Part shown: positions 26,852 to 35,748 of the stretch, piece after piece
Layout: every line of letters begins with the position of its first letter
How positions within the stretch are numbered: position 1 is the stretch's first letter
Source: CAYQOX01 sp964419335
GTDB lineage: Bacteria > Hinthialibacterota > Hinthialibacteria > Hinthialibacterales > Hinthialibacteraceae
NCBI GenBank assembly: GCA_964419335.1
Contig: CAYQOX010000032.1
Location: forward strand, 1 to 58,312
Direction of reading: 5' to 3'
DNA: 58,312 nt
The notes under the pieces: model-generated
Seen by the model: the letters and a program-made list of their open reading frames with translations, nothing else
What the model was told of the DNA's origin: nothing
Database searches by the model: none
Program-made: the position numbers and the translations under genes

Positions 26852-28795
26852 ATGAAACAAAATCATTGGGTGTGGCTTCTCTTTCTCTTTGGCCTTTGGC
26901 TAGCGTATCTCTCGAGTACGCTGGATTATCTCATTGCCCCCACGTTGCATATACAAACATTACTCACAGGGCTCTTTCCTTTTCTTATTTTCCTTGCGCC
27001 TGCCGATCGCATTTTGCATTTATTTCCTCCATTTTCACAAATCTCTCCCGTTTGCCAGTGGGCTTACCGCTTAACTTTATCCATGGCCTTGGCCGCTGCG
27101 TTCTCTTTTTTATTGCTCACATTAAACCTGGGATCCCCGTTGGTACTATATGGCGGTAGTGTACTCATTCTTTTTCTCTTTTGGGGATGGTGGAAGCAAA
27201 AGATTTTATCCTGGTATGTACGAGACATTTTCACTTCCGAAGGAAGAATCGAGAAAACGTTATTTTTACTGTTGGTGATTATGATCTTTGCAGCGGCGTT
27301 GTTGCCGCCTCTGGGCTATGATGCTCATGAATACCATCTCGCCGTACCAGAAGAATACCTACAACAAGGGCACTGGGTAGCCTTCGACGACAATGTATAT
27401 GCCGGCTTTCCTATGAACGTAGAGTTGCTCTATCTCTGGCCCTTAGCCGTGGAATGTGCTGCGGGATGTACAGTGATCAATCTCCTTATAGGATTCATCG
27501 CTGTGCTCGGGATGATGGGTCTCGCAGAGCGTTGGAAAATACGTATGCGTTCCTTCGTTTGGCTCGCTCTGATTTTTTTCTCTTGTCCGCAAGTATTACG
27601 TTTAATTTATCACGCCAACATCGACATGGTTTTAGCCCTCTGCGCGGTAATGGTCTTGCTGGCTTATGAGCGTTTACGCGAACGGGGGTCGACACTAGAC
27701 GCGTTATTGCTCACCGTGGGGCTTGGGTTTGCCCTGGGAGCCAAGTATATCGCGGTTTTGTCCATCCTGCTTCCCTTCACCTTGATACTCCTTGTTGATG
27801 TTCTTTGGCGGCGGGACAGAGCCTTGTTTAGAAAAGGCGCAACAGCGATGAGCATGGCTGTGGTTCTCTTTCTACCCTGGTTAATACGCAATTTCTTCCT
27901 ATATAAAAATCCCATCTACCCATTGCTAACATCGGTCTTCAGGGGAGAACCACCTATCTATACCGAAGTCTTTCGAGCAGCCCATTCTCCTACAATCCAT
28001 TCATGGGCGCAGCAAGTCATTTCTTTCTTTGTGATTCCCTGGGAAAAAATGTTTGGTGAAAACGTCATGACTCATGGTTTTGGCTACTTATGGTTGTTGA
28101 GTCTACCTATTTTCTTTCGCACCCGAATCTCCCATCCCATCTTTAAATCCCTTCTTTTTATCGTCGTGACGTATGTCCTCTGGTTTTTGGTCACCCAACG
28201 AAACGATCGTTTTCTCGCCTCGATCCTGCCCTTTTTAGCAATTTATCCCCTCTTTGCATTGGATGCATTGTCAGAATCATGGATTCATAAAGTTATGCGC
28301 GGGGTGATCCTGCTTGTTGTGGCATTACAAATTTGGTTTGGCATGATGGTGGTTGTTCGAAGCGAGACCGTAGGTTATCTTTTTCAACCCCGTTTCCAAG
28401 AACATTACTATAGCGAGCGTATGCCCCACTACCGGGCTATCGATTACTTAAATCAAGAACGCTCACGAAGTCTTCGCCGGAGAGGGAAATCCTCCGTGGG
28501 TACGGTACTCTTCGTCGGTGAAGCACAAACCTACGGTGCCCAGTTTGAGACGATCGCCCCCACGGTGTTCAATCATCATCCCCTTGAGCAAGGAATCCTT
28601 CCCGATGAAGTAACCCACATTCTTTATAATGGATCAGAACTCAATCGGCTTCATAATGGCTACGGCCCGCTTGGATGGCCATTAGGCCCGGTACTTTTTC
28701 AATGGATCGAAAATGCCAAAAACGAACTCATCGAACCTGTCTATGATGCCTATCCCGAAAAGGAAGGCACCGTGAGGGTGTATCGGGTAAACTAA
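26852..28795 (+). CDS. ArnT/PMT-like (GT39-type) integral membrane glycosyltransferase
   Basis: A 647-residue protein with about a dozen hydrophobic segments. The first long extracytoplasmic loop holds GYDAHEYHLAVPEEYLQQGH, the acidic motif placement of GT-C enzymes that use polyprenyl-phosphate sugars, and PMNVELLYLWPLA follows. The C-terminal about 130 residues form a soluble periplasmic part (MPHYRAIDYLNQERSRS, VGTVLFVGEAQTYGAQFETI). Family members glycosylate lipid A, proteins or polysaccharide at the outer face of the inner membrane. It starts 27 bases after ruvX and may be in the same transcript, though functionally unrelated. The substrate cannot be told. Confidence 0.87.
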   Translation: MKQNHWVWLLFLFGLWLAYLSSTLDYLIAPTLHIQTLLTGLFPFLIFLAPADRILHLFPPFSQISPVCQWAYRLTLSMALAAAFSFLLLTLNLGSPLVLYGGSVLILFLFWGWWKQKILSWYVRDIFTSEGRIEKTLFLLLVIMIFAAALLPPLGYDAHEYHLAVPEEYLQQGHWVAFDDNVYAGFPMNVELLYLWPLAVECAAGCTVINLLIGFIAVLGMMGLAERWKIRMRSFVWLALIFFSCPQVLRLIYHANIDMVLALCAVMVLLAYERLRERGSTLDALLLTVGLGFALGAKYIAVLSILLPFTLILLVDVLWRRDRALFRKGATAMSMAVVLFLPWLIRNFFLYKNPIYPLLTSVFRGEPPIYTEVFRAAHSPTIHSWAQQVISFFVIPWEKMFGENVMTHGFGYLWLLSLPIFFRTRISHPIFKSLLFIVVTYVLWFLVTQRNDRFLASILPFLAIYPLFALDALSESWIHKVMRGVILLVVALQIWFGMMVVVRSETVGYLFQPRFQEHYYSERMPHYRAIDYLNQERSRSLRRRGKSSVGTVLFVGEAQTYGAQFETIAPTVFNHHPLEQGILPDEVTHILYNGSELNRLHNGYGPLGWPLGPVLFQWIENAKNELIEPVYDAYPEKEGTVRVYRVN

Positions 28796-28968
28796 AAAGC
28801 AAGGGATTCTTGAATATTCAGGGGTTTTATTCAGGATAAGGTTATATAAGAAACTGAATATTTATGATTTATGAGAATGAACATGAATTGCCTTATTCCT
28901 ATCTCTTCTTTTTTTAAGCCTTGAAATGGTATGATGAAGAAAATTTGCTGAAACAGAGCGAGGAAATT

Positions 28969-29928
28969 ATGCGATCATTGATTTTGACTTTATGTACGAT
29001 TTGCTTATTCATTACCGGATGCACACAGAGTCCCCAAGAATTCCCTTCGAAACCTATCAAGATTATTGTTCCATGGGATGTGGGAGGCGGTACCGACCAA
29101 CTCGCCCGCATGATGGCAAAGAAGGCCTCGGACGTTTTCGGCACCAGCGTCCAGGTTTTTAACAAACCGGGTGGAGCGGGAACCGTTGGACACTTGGAAG
29201 GGATGAAAGCCCGTCCCGATGGGTATACCGTCACCATGATCACGTTTGAATTATGTACATACAAAGGAATGAATAATGTGGATATTGACCATAATGATTT
29301 CCGCCTTTTACTGCAGGTCAACGAAGATCCTGGTGCAATCACGGTTCAATCGGATTCCCAGTGGCAAAATATCAAGGACTACGTTCAATATGCCAAGGAA
29401 AACCCTGGACAAATTACCGTAGGTAATTCCGGCCCCGGCGCGGTTTGGCATTTGGGGGCTGTGCGCTTGGAGCAAATCGCGGAGATTGATTTGTCGCATA
29501 TTCCCTTGGATGGAGCCGGTCCCGCAGTCACCCGCTTAACTGGCGGCCATCTTGATTCTGTAGCGGTGAGTCCCGCAGAAGTGCTGCAACATGTACAAGA
29601 AGGGGAATTACATTGTTTGGCCATCATGAGCGAAAAACGTTATGAACAAATGCCGGAAGTTCCTACCTTTAAAGAGGAAGGAATCCAACTGGTCCATGGA
29701 ACTTGGCGAGGCTTGGCGGTCCCCAAGGCGACCCCTGATGAAATCGCCCAAAAACTGGAAGCAGGCTTCACAACGGTTTATGAAGATCCTGAGTTTCAAC
29801 AGAGCGTCAAGAAAGCTATGATGGGATTAAAATACCGTGAGGCAGAAGCGTTTCAACAATTCCTAAATAAAGAGGCGGAAGAAATCACCCAATTAATTGA
29901 ATCGCTGGGCATCAGTTCTAACCAATGA
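28969..29928 (+). CDS. Tripartite tricarboxylate transporter substrate-binding lipoprotein (TctC/Bug family)
   Basis: A 319-residue solute receptor. The lipobox LFITGC puts a lipidated Cys at position 18, so it is predicted to be membrane-tethered, whereas many TctC/Bug proteins are free in the periplasm. The mature part is typical: FPSKPIKIIVPWDVGGGTDQ, then NKPGGAGTVG, HIPLDGAGPAVTRLTGGHLD, and LAIMSEKRYEQMPEVPTFKE near the C-terminus. These bind carboxylates such as citrate, tartrate, glutamate or terephthalate. GAGGA lies 5 bases before the ATG at 28969; an upstream in-frame TTG at 28921 would destroy the signal peptide. The stop overlaps the tctB start. Confidence 0.93.
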   Translation: MRSLILTLCTICLFITGCTQSPQEFPSKPIKIIVPWDVGGGTDQLARMMAKKASDVFGTSVQVFNKPGGAGTVGHLEGMKARPDGYTVTMITFELCTYKGMNNVDIDHNDFRLLLQVNEDPGAITVQSDSQWQNIKDYVQYAKENPGQITVGNSGPGAVWHLGAVRLEQIAEIDLSHIPLDGAGPAVTRLTGGHLDSVAVSPAEVLQHVQEGELHCLAIMSEKRYEQMPEVPTFKEEGIQLVHGTWRGLAVPKATPDEIAQKLEAGFTTVYEDPEFQQSVKKAMMGLKYREAEAFQQFLNKEAEEITQLIESLGISSNQ

Positions 29929-30383
29929 TGAAGAAATACCTGCATAGCGACCGTCTTTTAGGACTAGGATTGATCCTGCTTGCAGCCTTGCTCTACTGGC
30001 GCACCTACTGGTTCGCACGTGAAGTCGAGGGAATGCGTCCCCAGCTCTTCCCACGGATGTTGCTCATCAGCCTGGGGATATTCAGCCTACCGTTGCTTTT
30101 TCGAAAACAAGCCACGTACCCCGAAGCCGCGGTTCCTATCGAAACGAAGGAAGTGTATGGGAAAATCGCTTGCGTGATGGGTGTGCTTGTTCTTTATGTG
30201 ACGGCGTTGCCGCTGATCGGATATCTAGTCTCGACGCTTCTTTATATCGGGTTCATGATCTGGTTTTTAGGAGAAAGGCGGCTTTGGCGGATTTGTATAT
30301 GGAGTGTGGGAGTTACGTTTGTGGTTTATGGTATCTTTGATTGGTTTTTAAATGTGGAATTACCCTCTTGGTGGTTTGTTTGA
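29925..30383 (+). CDS. Tripartite tricarboxylate transporter small membrane subunit (TctB)
   Basis: A 152-residue membrane protein with four hydrophobic segments, as usual for TctB, the small subunit of the tripartite tricarboxylate transporter. The segments run LLGLGLILLAALLYW, MRPQLFPRMLLISLGIFSLP, IACVMGVLVLYVTALPLIGY and IWSVGVTFVVYGIFDWFLNV. The start overlaps the TctC stop (ATGATG across TGA), so translation is coupled; either of the two adjacent ATGs could be used. TctA follows after 3 bases. Confidence 0.92.
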   Translation: MMKKYLHSDRLLGLGLILLAALLYWRTYWFAREVEGMRPQLFPRMLLISLGIFSLPLLFRKQATYPEAAVPIETKEVYGKIACVMGVLVLYVTALPLIGYLVSTLLYIGFMIWFLGERRLWRICIWSVGVTFVVYGIFDWFLNVELPSWWFV

Positions 30384-30386
30384 TCG

Positions 30387-31856
30387 ATGGAAAACATCTT
30401 AAGTCATTTCGCTTTAGCCCTGGATCCTCTCCCCCTCTTGATGGTCACGGTAGGCGTGGTAGCGGGAATCATGATTGGTTCTTTGCCCGGTTTAACCGCC
30501 ACCATGGGGGTGACTCTTTTGTTACCGCTTACGATGGGGCTGGAACTCACCGCCCAAGCAAGCATCGCCATGCTTATCGGAATCTACATCGGCGCGATTT
30601 ATGGAGGCTCTATCGCCGCCATTCTGATCTGTACGCCTGGAACTCCTGCTGCCGCTGCGACCGTCTTGGATGGATATCCTCTAACCCGCAAGGGTGAAGC
30701 GGGACGCGCCCTAACCTTGGCCACGACTGCGAGCTTCAGCGGCGGCATCATTAGCGCGTTAACTCTCACGTTTTTCAGTCCCCTGATCTCACGGATCGCC
30801 ATCCGTTTTGACGGCTATGAATATTTTGCCCTGGCCGTTTTTGGCTTAAGCATGATCGTCACCATTTCCGGCAAAGATGTATTGAAAGGCATTCTTTCGG
30901 GTTTTATCGGCTTAATCATCGCCTCGGTGGGAGTCGACCCTACCGCGGGAATCCCGCGCTTTTGGTTTGGACAAGTGGAATTGATCGACGGGATTGGTTT
31001 CATTCCTGTTTTAATTGGCCTATTCGCCTTCGCCCAAGTGTTTGAGGAAGTAGCTCAAGTCGTCAAGGAGAAAGTCGTTTTACCCAAGCTGCAATTTTCT
31101 TTCCCCTCCATCAAAGAACTTGCCCGGTATTGGTTTGTTTATCTTCGCTCAGGCTTAATTGGCACTTTCACCGGCAGCCTTCCCGGCGCAGGATGTGATA
31201 TCGCCGCCTTTGTGAGTTATAACGAAGCCAAACGCAATGCCCGCCCCGGCGACCGCTTTGGCGAGGGCGAACCTAAAGGCATTATCGCCGCCGAAGCAGC
31301 CAACAATGGTGCCACCGGCGGTGCCATGATCCCTATGCTAACGTTGGGGGTTCCAGGAGACGCCGTCACCGCAGTGATGTTGAGCGCCCTAACCGTACAG
31401 GGATTGCAGCCCGGCCCCAAACTTTTCCGTGAACATCCTGAAACCGTATATCCCATTTTCGCGTGTATGATCATTGCCAATATCGTTATGGTCACGGTGG
31501 GATTGTTTTCTGCGCGTTACATCTCCCGCTTAATTCGCTTGGATAAATGTTTGATGCTTCCCATTATTGCGGTGCTGAGTGTGGTAGGCGCCTATGCAAT
31601 CAAAAATAGCCTATTTGATGTATGGGTTGCCGTGGTGATGGGGTTCGTCGGCTTTGGAATGAAGCGCTGGGCGATCCCTGCTTCACCCATTGTCCTCGCG
31701 ATGATCCTCGGTCCCATGGCCGAGCACAACCTCGCGCAAATGATGCTCAAACCTGATTTTCACTTTACCAATTTCTTAACCCGGCCTATTTCCGTCATCT
31801 TATTGGGTTTTGGAATATTTACCGTGGCTTATGGCCTGATTCGCCGCAAAGCCTGA
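30387..31856 (+). CDS. Tripartite tricarboxylate transporter large membrane subunit (TctA)
   Basis: A 489-residue permease with about 11-12 transmembrane segments that moves the carboxylate, probably with Na+ or H+. Conserved TctA features are GIMIGSLPGLTATMGVTLLL near the N-terminus and GIYIGAIYGGSIAAILICTP, TPAAAATVLDGYPLTRKGEA just after it. The mid-protein GLIGTFTGSLPGAGCDIAAF and EAANNGATGGAMIPMLTLGV repeat the same motif type. This is the last gene of the tctC-B-A operon; no two-component system TctDE is next to it. The gene after it is convergent, and no clear hairpin terminator is visible in the 58 bases between. Confidence 0.95.
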   Translation: MENILSHFALALDPLPLLMVTVGVVAGIMIGSLPGLTATMGVTLLLPLTMGLELTAQASIAMLIGIYIGAIYGGSIAAILICTPGTPAAAATVLDGYPLTRKGEAGRALTLATTASFSGGIISALTLTFFSPLISRIAIRFDGYEYFALAVFGLSMIVTISGKDVLKGILSGFIGLIIASVGVDPTAGIPRFWFGQVELIDGIGFIPVLIGLFAFAQVFEEVAQVVKEKVVLPKLQFSFPSIKELARYWFVYLRSGLIGTFTGSLPGAGCDIAAFVSYNEAKRNARPGDRFGEGEPKGIIAAEAANNGATGGAMIPMLTLGVPGDAVTAVMLSALTVQGLQPGPKLFREHPETVYPIFACMIIANIVMVTVGLFSARYISRLIRLDKCLMLPIIAVLSVVGAYAIKNSLFDVWVAVVMGFVGFGMKRWAIPASPIVLAMILGPMAEHNLAQMMLKPDFHFTNFLTRPISVILLGFGIFTVAYGLIRRKA

Positions 31857-31914
31857 GTCCTTTTTATCATTCCATAGAGGGATTTTGTTTTATGATGATT
31901 GAGAACGTATACCG

Positions 31915-32778
31915 TTAGCGGCGTACAGCCACTGGCAGGGGATTATCTAAAAGCGAAGGGAAACGCTCGAAAGCGGTGTCATAGCGGCTGAGGGTGAACT
32001 CATCCAGCGATTTTTTCCTCTCGTCGAGAGTGAGAATTCTCTTGTCATCCAATTCAATCACGGCACTGCGGTTCTCATTCGTATAAAAAATATAACGGCT
32101 TATGTTTCCCTGCTCTTCAAGGGGAATGCGCGCTTTAAGATCCACGGGAATTTCCAAGACCAAATCTTCCTGCATCTCCGCGCGTTCTGGACGTGATATT
32201 CGGTGTGAGAACACACAGATTGCCACGTTCTTTTTACGCTGGTTATCGATAATATCTACTCGTTTTTCAGGATAATGAGAAAAAAACCGCTGCGCTAAAG
32301 GATGCTGTTCGGCAATGTTCTGGATTTTTTCGGGGGCAATCCGTTCTTCTTCCAGTTTGGCTTGTTTTCGAGGATAGAGATAAATGGCGATATACATGGG
32401 TAGAAAAACGCACAAGAACCAGGTTACCCCATAGGCAACCAAGATCGATTGATCCAAAGCAAAACGAGCCAAAAGAGAAATTCCAAGATAGGGCAATAAC
32501 AGTTTAGGAATGAGGGAGGCCATTTCCCAAAGGTTACTCCCCCGGGTCACATCACAGAATTTGCGTTTCAACGAGCCATAAATCGCGCTATACCAGAAAA
32601 AAGCCAGATGCAATTCAAAAAGCCAAGGTGGATAAAAAGAAGGTATTTTTCCCCCGATGAAATACATCGTAAATACCCCACCTCCCCCGCCATGAGCCCC
32701 TACAAAGGCTGCGATAACAAAATTGATAATGAAGGAACTCGCCACAATGACGAATACAAATACCGGCCATAAGTTCAT
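31915..32778 (-). CDS. Hypothetical multi-pass membrane protein with cytoplasmic C-terminal domain
   Basis: A 287-residue protein I do not assign to a family. It has four likely helices (about 5-27, 48-66, 88-108, 113-135), with a glycine-rich turn AHGGGGGVFTMYF after the first. A polar region of about 150 residues follows with charged strands (KKNVAICVFSHRISRPERAE, NRSAVIELDDKRILTLDERK). The gene overlaps the end of the TPR protein upstream by four bases (ATGA), so the two are translationally coupled and probably act together at the membrane. No catalytic motif is evident. Confidence 0.75.
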   Translation of the reverse strand: MNLWPVFVFVIVASSFIINFVIAAFVGAHGGGGGVFTMYFIGGKIPSFYPPWLFELHLAFFWYSAIYGSLKRKFCDVTRGSNLWEMASLIPKLLLPYLGISLLARFALDQSILVAYGVTWFLCVFLPMYIAIYLYPRKQAKLEEERIAPEKIQNIAEQHPLAQRFFSHYPEKRVDIIDNQRKKNVAICVFSHRISRPERAEMQEDLVLEIPVDLKARIPLEEQGNISRYIFYTNENRSAVIELDDKRILTLDERKKSLDEFTLSRYDTAFERFPSLLDNPLPVAVRR

Positions 32779-33323
32779 GAGGAATTCTCATCTTGCATAA
32801 TTTGTTTTGACATCGTGGACTCCTTGCCCATTTCTTCTTGCAATTCCTGGTAACGACGGCGCACAATCCCTTCGTTGGGTTCGATCGCTAATGATTTTTT
32901 ATAATATTCTTCCGCTTGCTCATACTCCTTCATTTGATGATAAATATCCGCGACCGAATAAAGATAGATTGGATCATCGGGGAGCAGCTCTACCGTAGAA
33001 AGACAATCTTTTAAGGCTCGCTGCAAATAAGCCATTTGCGCCTTGCGCGAATTTTGGTGATAACTTAAAAGCCAATAAAAACGCGCGCGGTTAAAATGAA
33101 AACGGGCTCGCTCGCGTTTGGGCATATGATAGCGTATTTCTTCATTCTCGAGAAAATAAGTAATCTTTTCGATCTCGGCCTCAAGATTTACCGTATTGCT
33201 TTCATTCAAGGCTTCTTCCGCATGCCAAGGTGGAGGAAAAGGGGGCTGCCAGCGCAGGGCATCAAAACAGACCCAGGAGAAAACCAACCAGACGCAAGCG
33301 AGCATAATGTATAAAAAACGCAT
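32775..33323 (-). CDS. Membrane-anchored TPR protein
   Basis: A 182-residue protein with an N-terminal hydrophobic anchor or signal (MRFLYIMLACVWLVFSWVCF, no lipobox), then a helical region with TPR units: FNRARFYWLLSYHQNSRKAQ, PIYLYSVADIYHQMKEYEQA and EEYYKKSLAIEPNEGIVRRR. TPR proteins are scaffolds, so no reaction is implied. It is the first gene of a two-gene unit with the membrane protein at 31915 and diverges from the sulfatase-maturase-like gene. The ribosome site is weak, but there is no better start. Confidence 0.78.
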   Translation of the reverse strand: MRFLYIMLACVWLVFSWVCFDALRWQPPFPPPWHAEEALNESNTVNLEAEIEKITYFLENEEIRYHMPKRERARFHFNRARFYWLLSYHQNSRKAQMAYLQRALKDCLSTVELLPDDPIYLYSVADIYHQMKEYEQAEEYYKKSLAIEPNEGIVRRRYQELQEEMGKESTMSKQIMQDENSS

Positions 33324-33521
33324 CGTCGTTACTTATCCAAGTGAGGTTTTATCGTTTTTTAATTATAGACTAAATACCAAAAAATCCCTATTTATTCTTT
33401 TTCTTATTAGATTCTCTCTTTTCAATTATTATAACAAATCGGAGGCAATACCTTTTCAAGAAGGTCTTTTTACGGTTAAGGTATACATAAAGTGATAACT
33501 ATTCCCTGGAGTTAACGCGCT

Positions 33522-34817
33522 ATGGAATTGCCGGTCATTCAACCCACACAAAAGAAACCCTTACAATCCGTCCTCGTGAAACCCACGGGCGCTGATTGCA
33601 ACCTCGATTGCGTTTACTGTTTCTATTTAGAAAAAGCCGATCTGTATCCCGAAACCCGCGTACACCGGATGTCAGAAGAAGTGATGGAAGAAATGGTCAA
33701 ACAAGTGATGCAAGAACGCCAGCCTTCTGTCTCTTTCGGATGGCAAGGGGGCGAGCCCACGATGATGGGGCTGGATTTCTTCCGCAAGGCCGTTGCTTGC
33801 CAAGAAAAGTACGGCCTTAGTGGACAAACCGTGGGTAATGGGATGCAAACGAATGGGATTCTCATTGACGACGAATGGTGCGATTTTTTTAATAAGTACT
33901 CCTTTTTAATAGGGCTCTCGCTCGATGGACCGGCACATATCCATGATAAATACCGATTCACAAAAGGCGGAGGTCCATCTTGGCAAAAAGTCATGGATGC
34001 AGGGAAACGAATGCTGGATAAAGGAGTCGCGGTAAATGCTTTAGTTGTTGTGAATGACTACTCGGTCCAATTCCCTGAAGAAATTTATCAATTCCATAAA
34101 GATATGGGCTTCGAGTTTATGCAATTTATCCCTTGTGTGGAAACAGATCCCCAAAATCCTGAGCAAGCAGCGCCTTATTCGGTCACGGCAGAAGCCTTTG
34201 GCCACTTTTTAGCCCGATTATTCGATCTTTGGAAGCAGGATTTTCGCCAAGGACGCCCCACCACCTCGATCCGATACTTTGATTCTGTCTTCCACACGTA
34301 TGTTAATATGCCGCCGCCAGAATGCACCTTATTGCAAGAGTGTGGATGTTATGTCGTGGTCGAGCACAACGGTGACATCTACTCATGTGACTTCTTCGTG
34401 GAAGAAGATTGGAAATTAGGGAACGTCATGGAAGGAAAACTGGTTGATTTCCTCAATAGTCCCCGCCAGAATGAATTTGGCCGCTTAAAGGCCGAACTTC
34501 CACCGGAATGCCCTGAGTGTGAATGGCTACCCCATTGTTGGGGAGGATGTACCAAAGACCGATTGCGTGATCCTGCTGATCAGGGCTCAAATCATTTTTG
34601 CCAATCATTCAAAATCTTCTTCGAACATGCCGATGCAGAATTAAAGCGTTTGGCCAAGGAATGGATAGAAGAACAGGAACGTCAACATCGGGCTGAAATG
34701 CAGCGCTTTCAGGCCATGCAACGAGGTGAAGCCCAAAAAGAAGTGAAACGCAACGATCCCTGCCCCTGTGGCAGCGGCAAGAAATACAAGAAATGTTGCG
34801 GCCGCCAAGCGGTGTAA
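33522..34817 (+). CDS. Anaerobic sulfatase-maturating-enzyme-like radical SAM/SPASM protein with SEC-C tail
   Basis: A 431-residue protein. VKPTGADCNLDCVYCFYLEK carries the radical SAM cluster C26-x3-C30-x2-C33, typical of anSME, which converts an active-site Cys or Ser of sulfatases to formylglycine. The core features FGWQGGEPTMMGLDFF and GLSLDGPAHIHDKYRF match anSME. The SPASM part has Cys pairs at ECTLLQECGCYVVVEHNGDI, YSCDFF and CPECEWLPHCWGGCTKDRL for auxiliary clusters. A charged helix then leads to a SEC-C zinc motif at the end (C414, C416, C425, C426 in NDPCPCGSGKKYKKCCG). No sulfatase gene is in the window, so the client is unknown and another peptide-modifying role is possible. CTGGAG stands before the ATG, and a strong terminator follows. 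Confidence 0.9.
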   Translation: MELPVIQPTQKKPLQSVLVKPTGADCNLDCVYCFYLEKADLYPETRVHRMSEEVMEEMVKQVMQERQPSVSFGWQGGEPTMMGLDFFRKAVACQEKYGLSGQTVGNGMQTNGILIDDEWCDFFNKYSFLIGLSLDGPAHIHDKYRFTKGGGPSWQKVMDAGKRMLDKGVAVNALVVVNDYSVQFPEEIYQFHKDMGFEFMQFIPCVETDPQNPEQAAPYSVTAEAFGHFLARLFDLWKQDFRQGRPTTSIRYFDSVFHTYVNMPPPECTLLQECGCYVVVEHNGDIYSCDFFVEEDWKLGNVMEGKLVDFLNSPRQNEFGRLKAELPPECPECEWLPHCWGGCTKDRLRDPADQGSNHFCQSFKIFFEHADAELKRLAKEWIEEQERQHRAEMQRFQAMQRGEAQKEVKRNDPCPCGSGKKYKKCCGRQAV

Positions 34818-34831
34818 CATCGAACGTGTGG

Positions 34832-34861
34832 ACGCCCGCTCTCGGCGGGCGTTGCTTTTTT
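34832..34861 (+). terminator. Rho-independent terminator
   Basis: An 8-bp perfect GC-rich stem (ACGCCCGC with GCGGGCGT), a 5-base loop and a T7 tract, 14 bases after the anSME-like stop codon. Confidence 0.93.
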
Positions 34862-35008
34862 CCTTCCCATCCCCATGATAAAGCAAAAAACAGCTTTATT
34901 TTCCCCCGAATTGACCGAGGATTATAACAAATCCTTTTATGTTTTATTTGATGGTGCGAAAAATCCCATCTTTTCTTTTGCGGCTTATGACATAAAAGGA
35001 ACAGAAAC

Positions 35009-35039
35009 AAGGCCTGTATTCAACCACAGGCCTTTTCTT
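35009..35039. terminator. Terminator-like hairpin 30 bases before the GGDEF-like gene
   Basis: A 9-bp perfect stem (AAGGCCTGT with ACAGGCCTT), an 8-base loop and TTCTTC after it. A strong terminator already ends the gene upstream at 34861, so this second hairpin would end a short transcript starting in 34862-35000, or act as an attenuator in the leader of the gene at 35071. No convincing ORF lies between the two hairpins. Confidence 0.5.
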
Positions 35040-35070
35040 CGCCATATGGCTAAGGAGGTATGTTTCGCCC

Positions 35071-35727
35071 ATGGGGGAAGTCCTCGTATTCAGTAAAAAA
35101 CGAAATGAATTGATTCGCATGGCGGTTCGACCACCCGATGAGCGAACAGACCACACCGTCGAGCGTCTCTTATCAGCGGCGGCTCACGAGAAAATCTCCA
35201 TCGTTTTTTTATTTTTTCAAATCGATCGTTTCGAAGAAATCGCGATGAAAGTCAGCGAACGAAAATTACGTGATCTCGCTTCAAAATTAATCGAAATCTT
35301 GTTGGATCGTACCCCAGAAGGGGTTTATGTGGATACCTTCGGACGTAATGAATTTCTCTTGGTATTACCTAGAATTAACAAAAACCAAGGGCATGACGTC
35401 GCTGTGCAAGTTTGCCAACGCTTTGTCACCATAGCCGAGGAAATTCTAAAAAAAGAGAAAGAGCTGCTGGGCCTCAATATTGGGATGATCGAGTTTCCCG
35501 AAGACGTTGACAATCGGGTGGATCTTTTCCGCTTGGGTCGAGAAGCAATGTTTATTGCGCGCAACGCCGGAGCAAATCACATCGTTTCCAATCTTGATGA
35601 TGAGACCCAACAGTTGACGGTTACCATCACGGATATTCAGTTCAAGCGCCTGCACAAAATGGCAGAGAAGGAAAACGTAGAAGTCGATTTCCTCGTACGT
35701 GAAGTGCTCGATTTATATTTACGGTGA
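35071..35727 (+). CDS. Degenerate GGDEF-domain protein
   Basis: A 218-residue soluble protein. The middle (about 40-180) looks like a GGDEF (diguanylate cyclase) fold: FLFFQIDRFEEIAMKV takes the place of the usual DIDxFKxIND, VDTFGRNEFLLVLP occupies the GGDEF hairpin, and GLNIGMIEFPEDVDNRVDLF and AMFIARNAGANHIV match the later strands and helix. The signature reads GRNEF (91-95), so the first catalytic residues are altered and cyclase activity is unlikely; it may bind nucleotide or partners instead. The last 36 residues (TVTITDIQFKRLHKMAEKEN and on) resemble a ribbon-helix-helix segment. AAGGAGG lies 12 bases upstream of the ATG, slightly far. Reading it as a signalling protein is inference. 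Confidence 0.75.
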   Translation: MGEVLVFSKKRNELIRMAVRPPDERTDHTVERLLSAAAHEKISIVFLFFQIDRFEEIAMKVSERKLRDLASKLIEILLDRTPEGVYVDTFGRNEFLLVLPRINKNQGHDVAVQVCQRFVTIAEEILKKEKELLGLNIGMIEFPEDVDNRVDLFRLGREAMFIARNAGANHIVSNLDDETQQLTVTITDIQFKRLHKMAEKENVEVDFLVREVLDLYLR

Positions 35728-35748
35728 TGATGGGGCGTTGCTGTTTCT

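Noticed and set aside
34875..35096. 73-codon plus-strand ORF
   Set aside because: It runs through a terminator-like hairpin, overlaps the next gene's start and resembles no protein.
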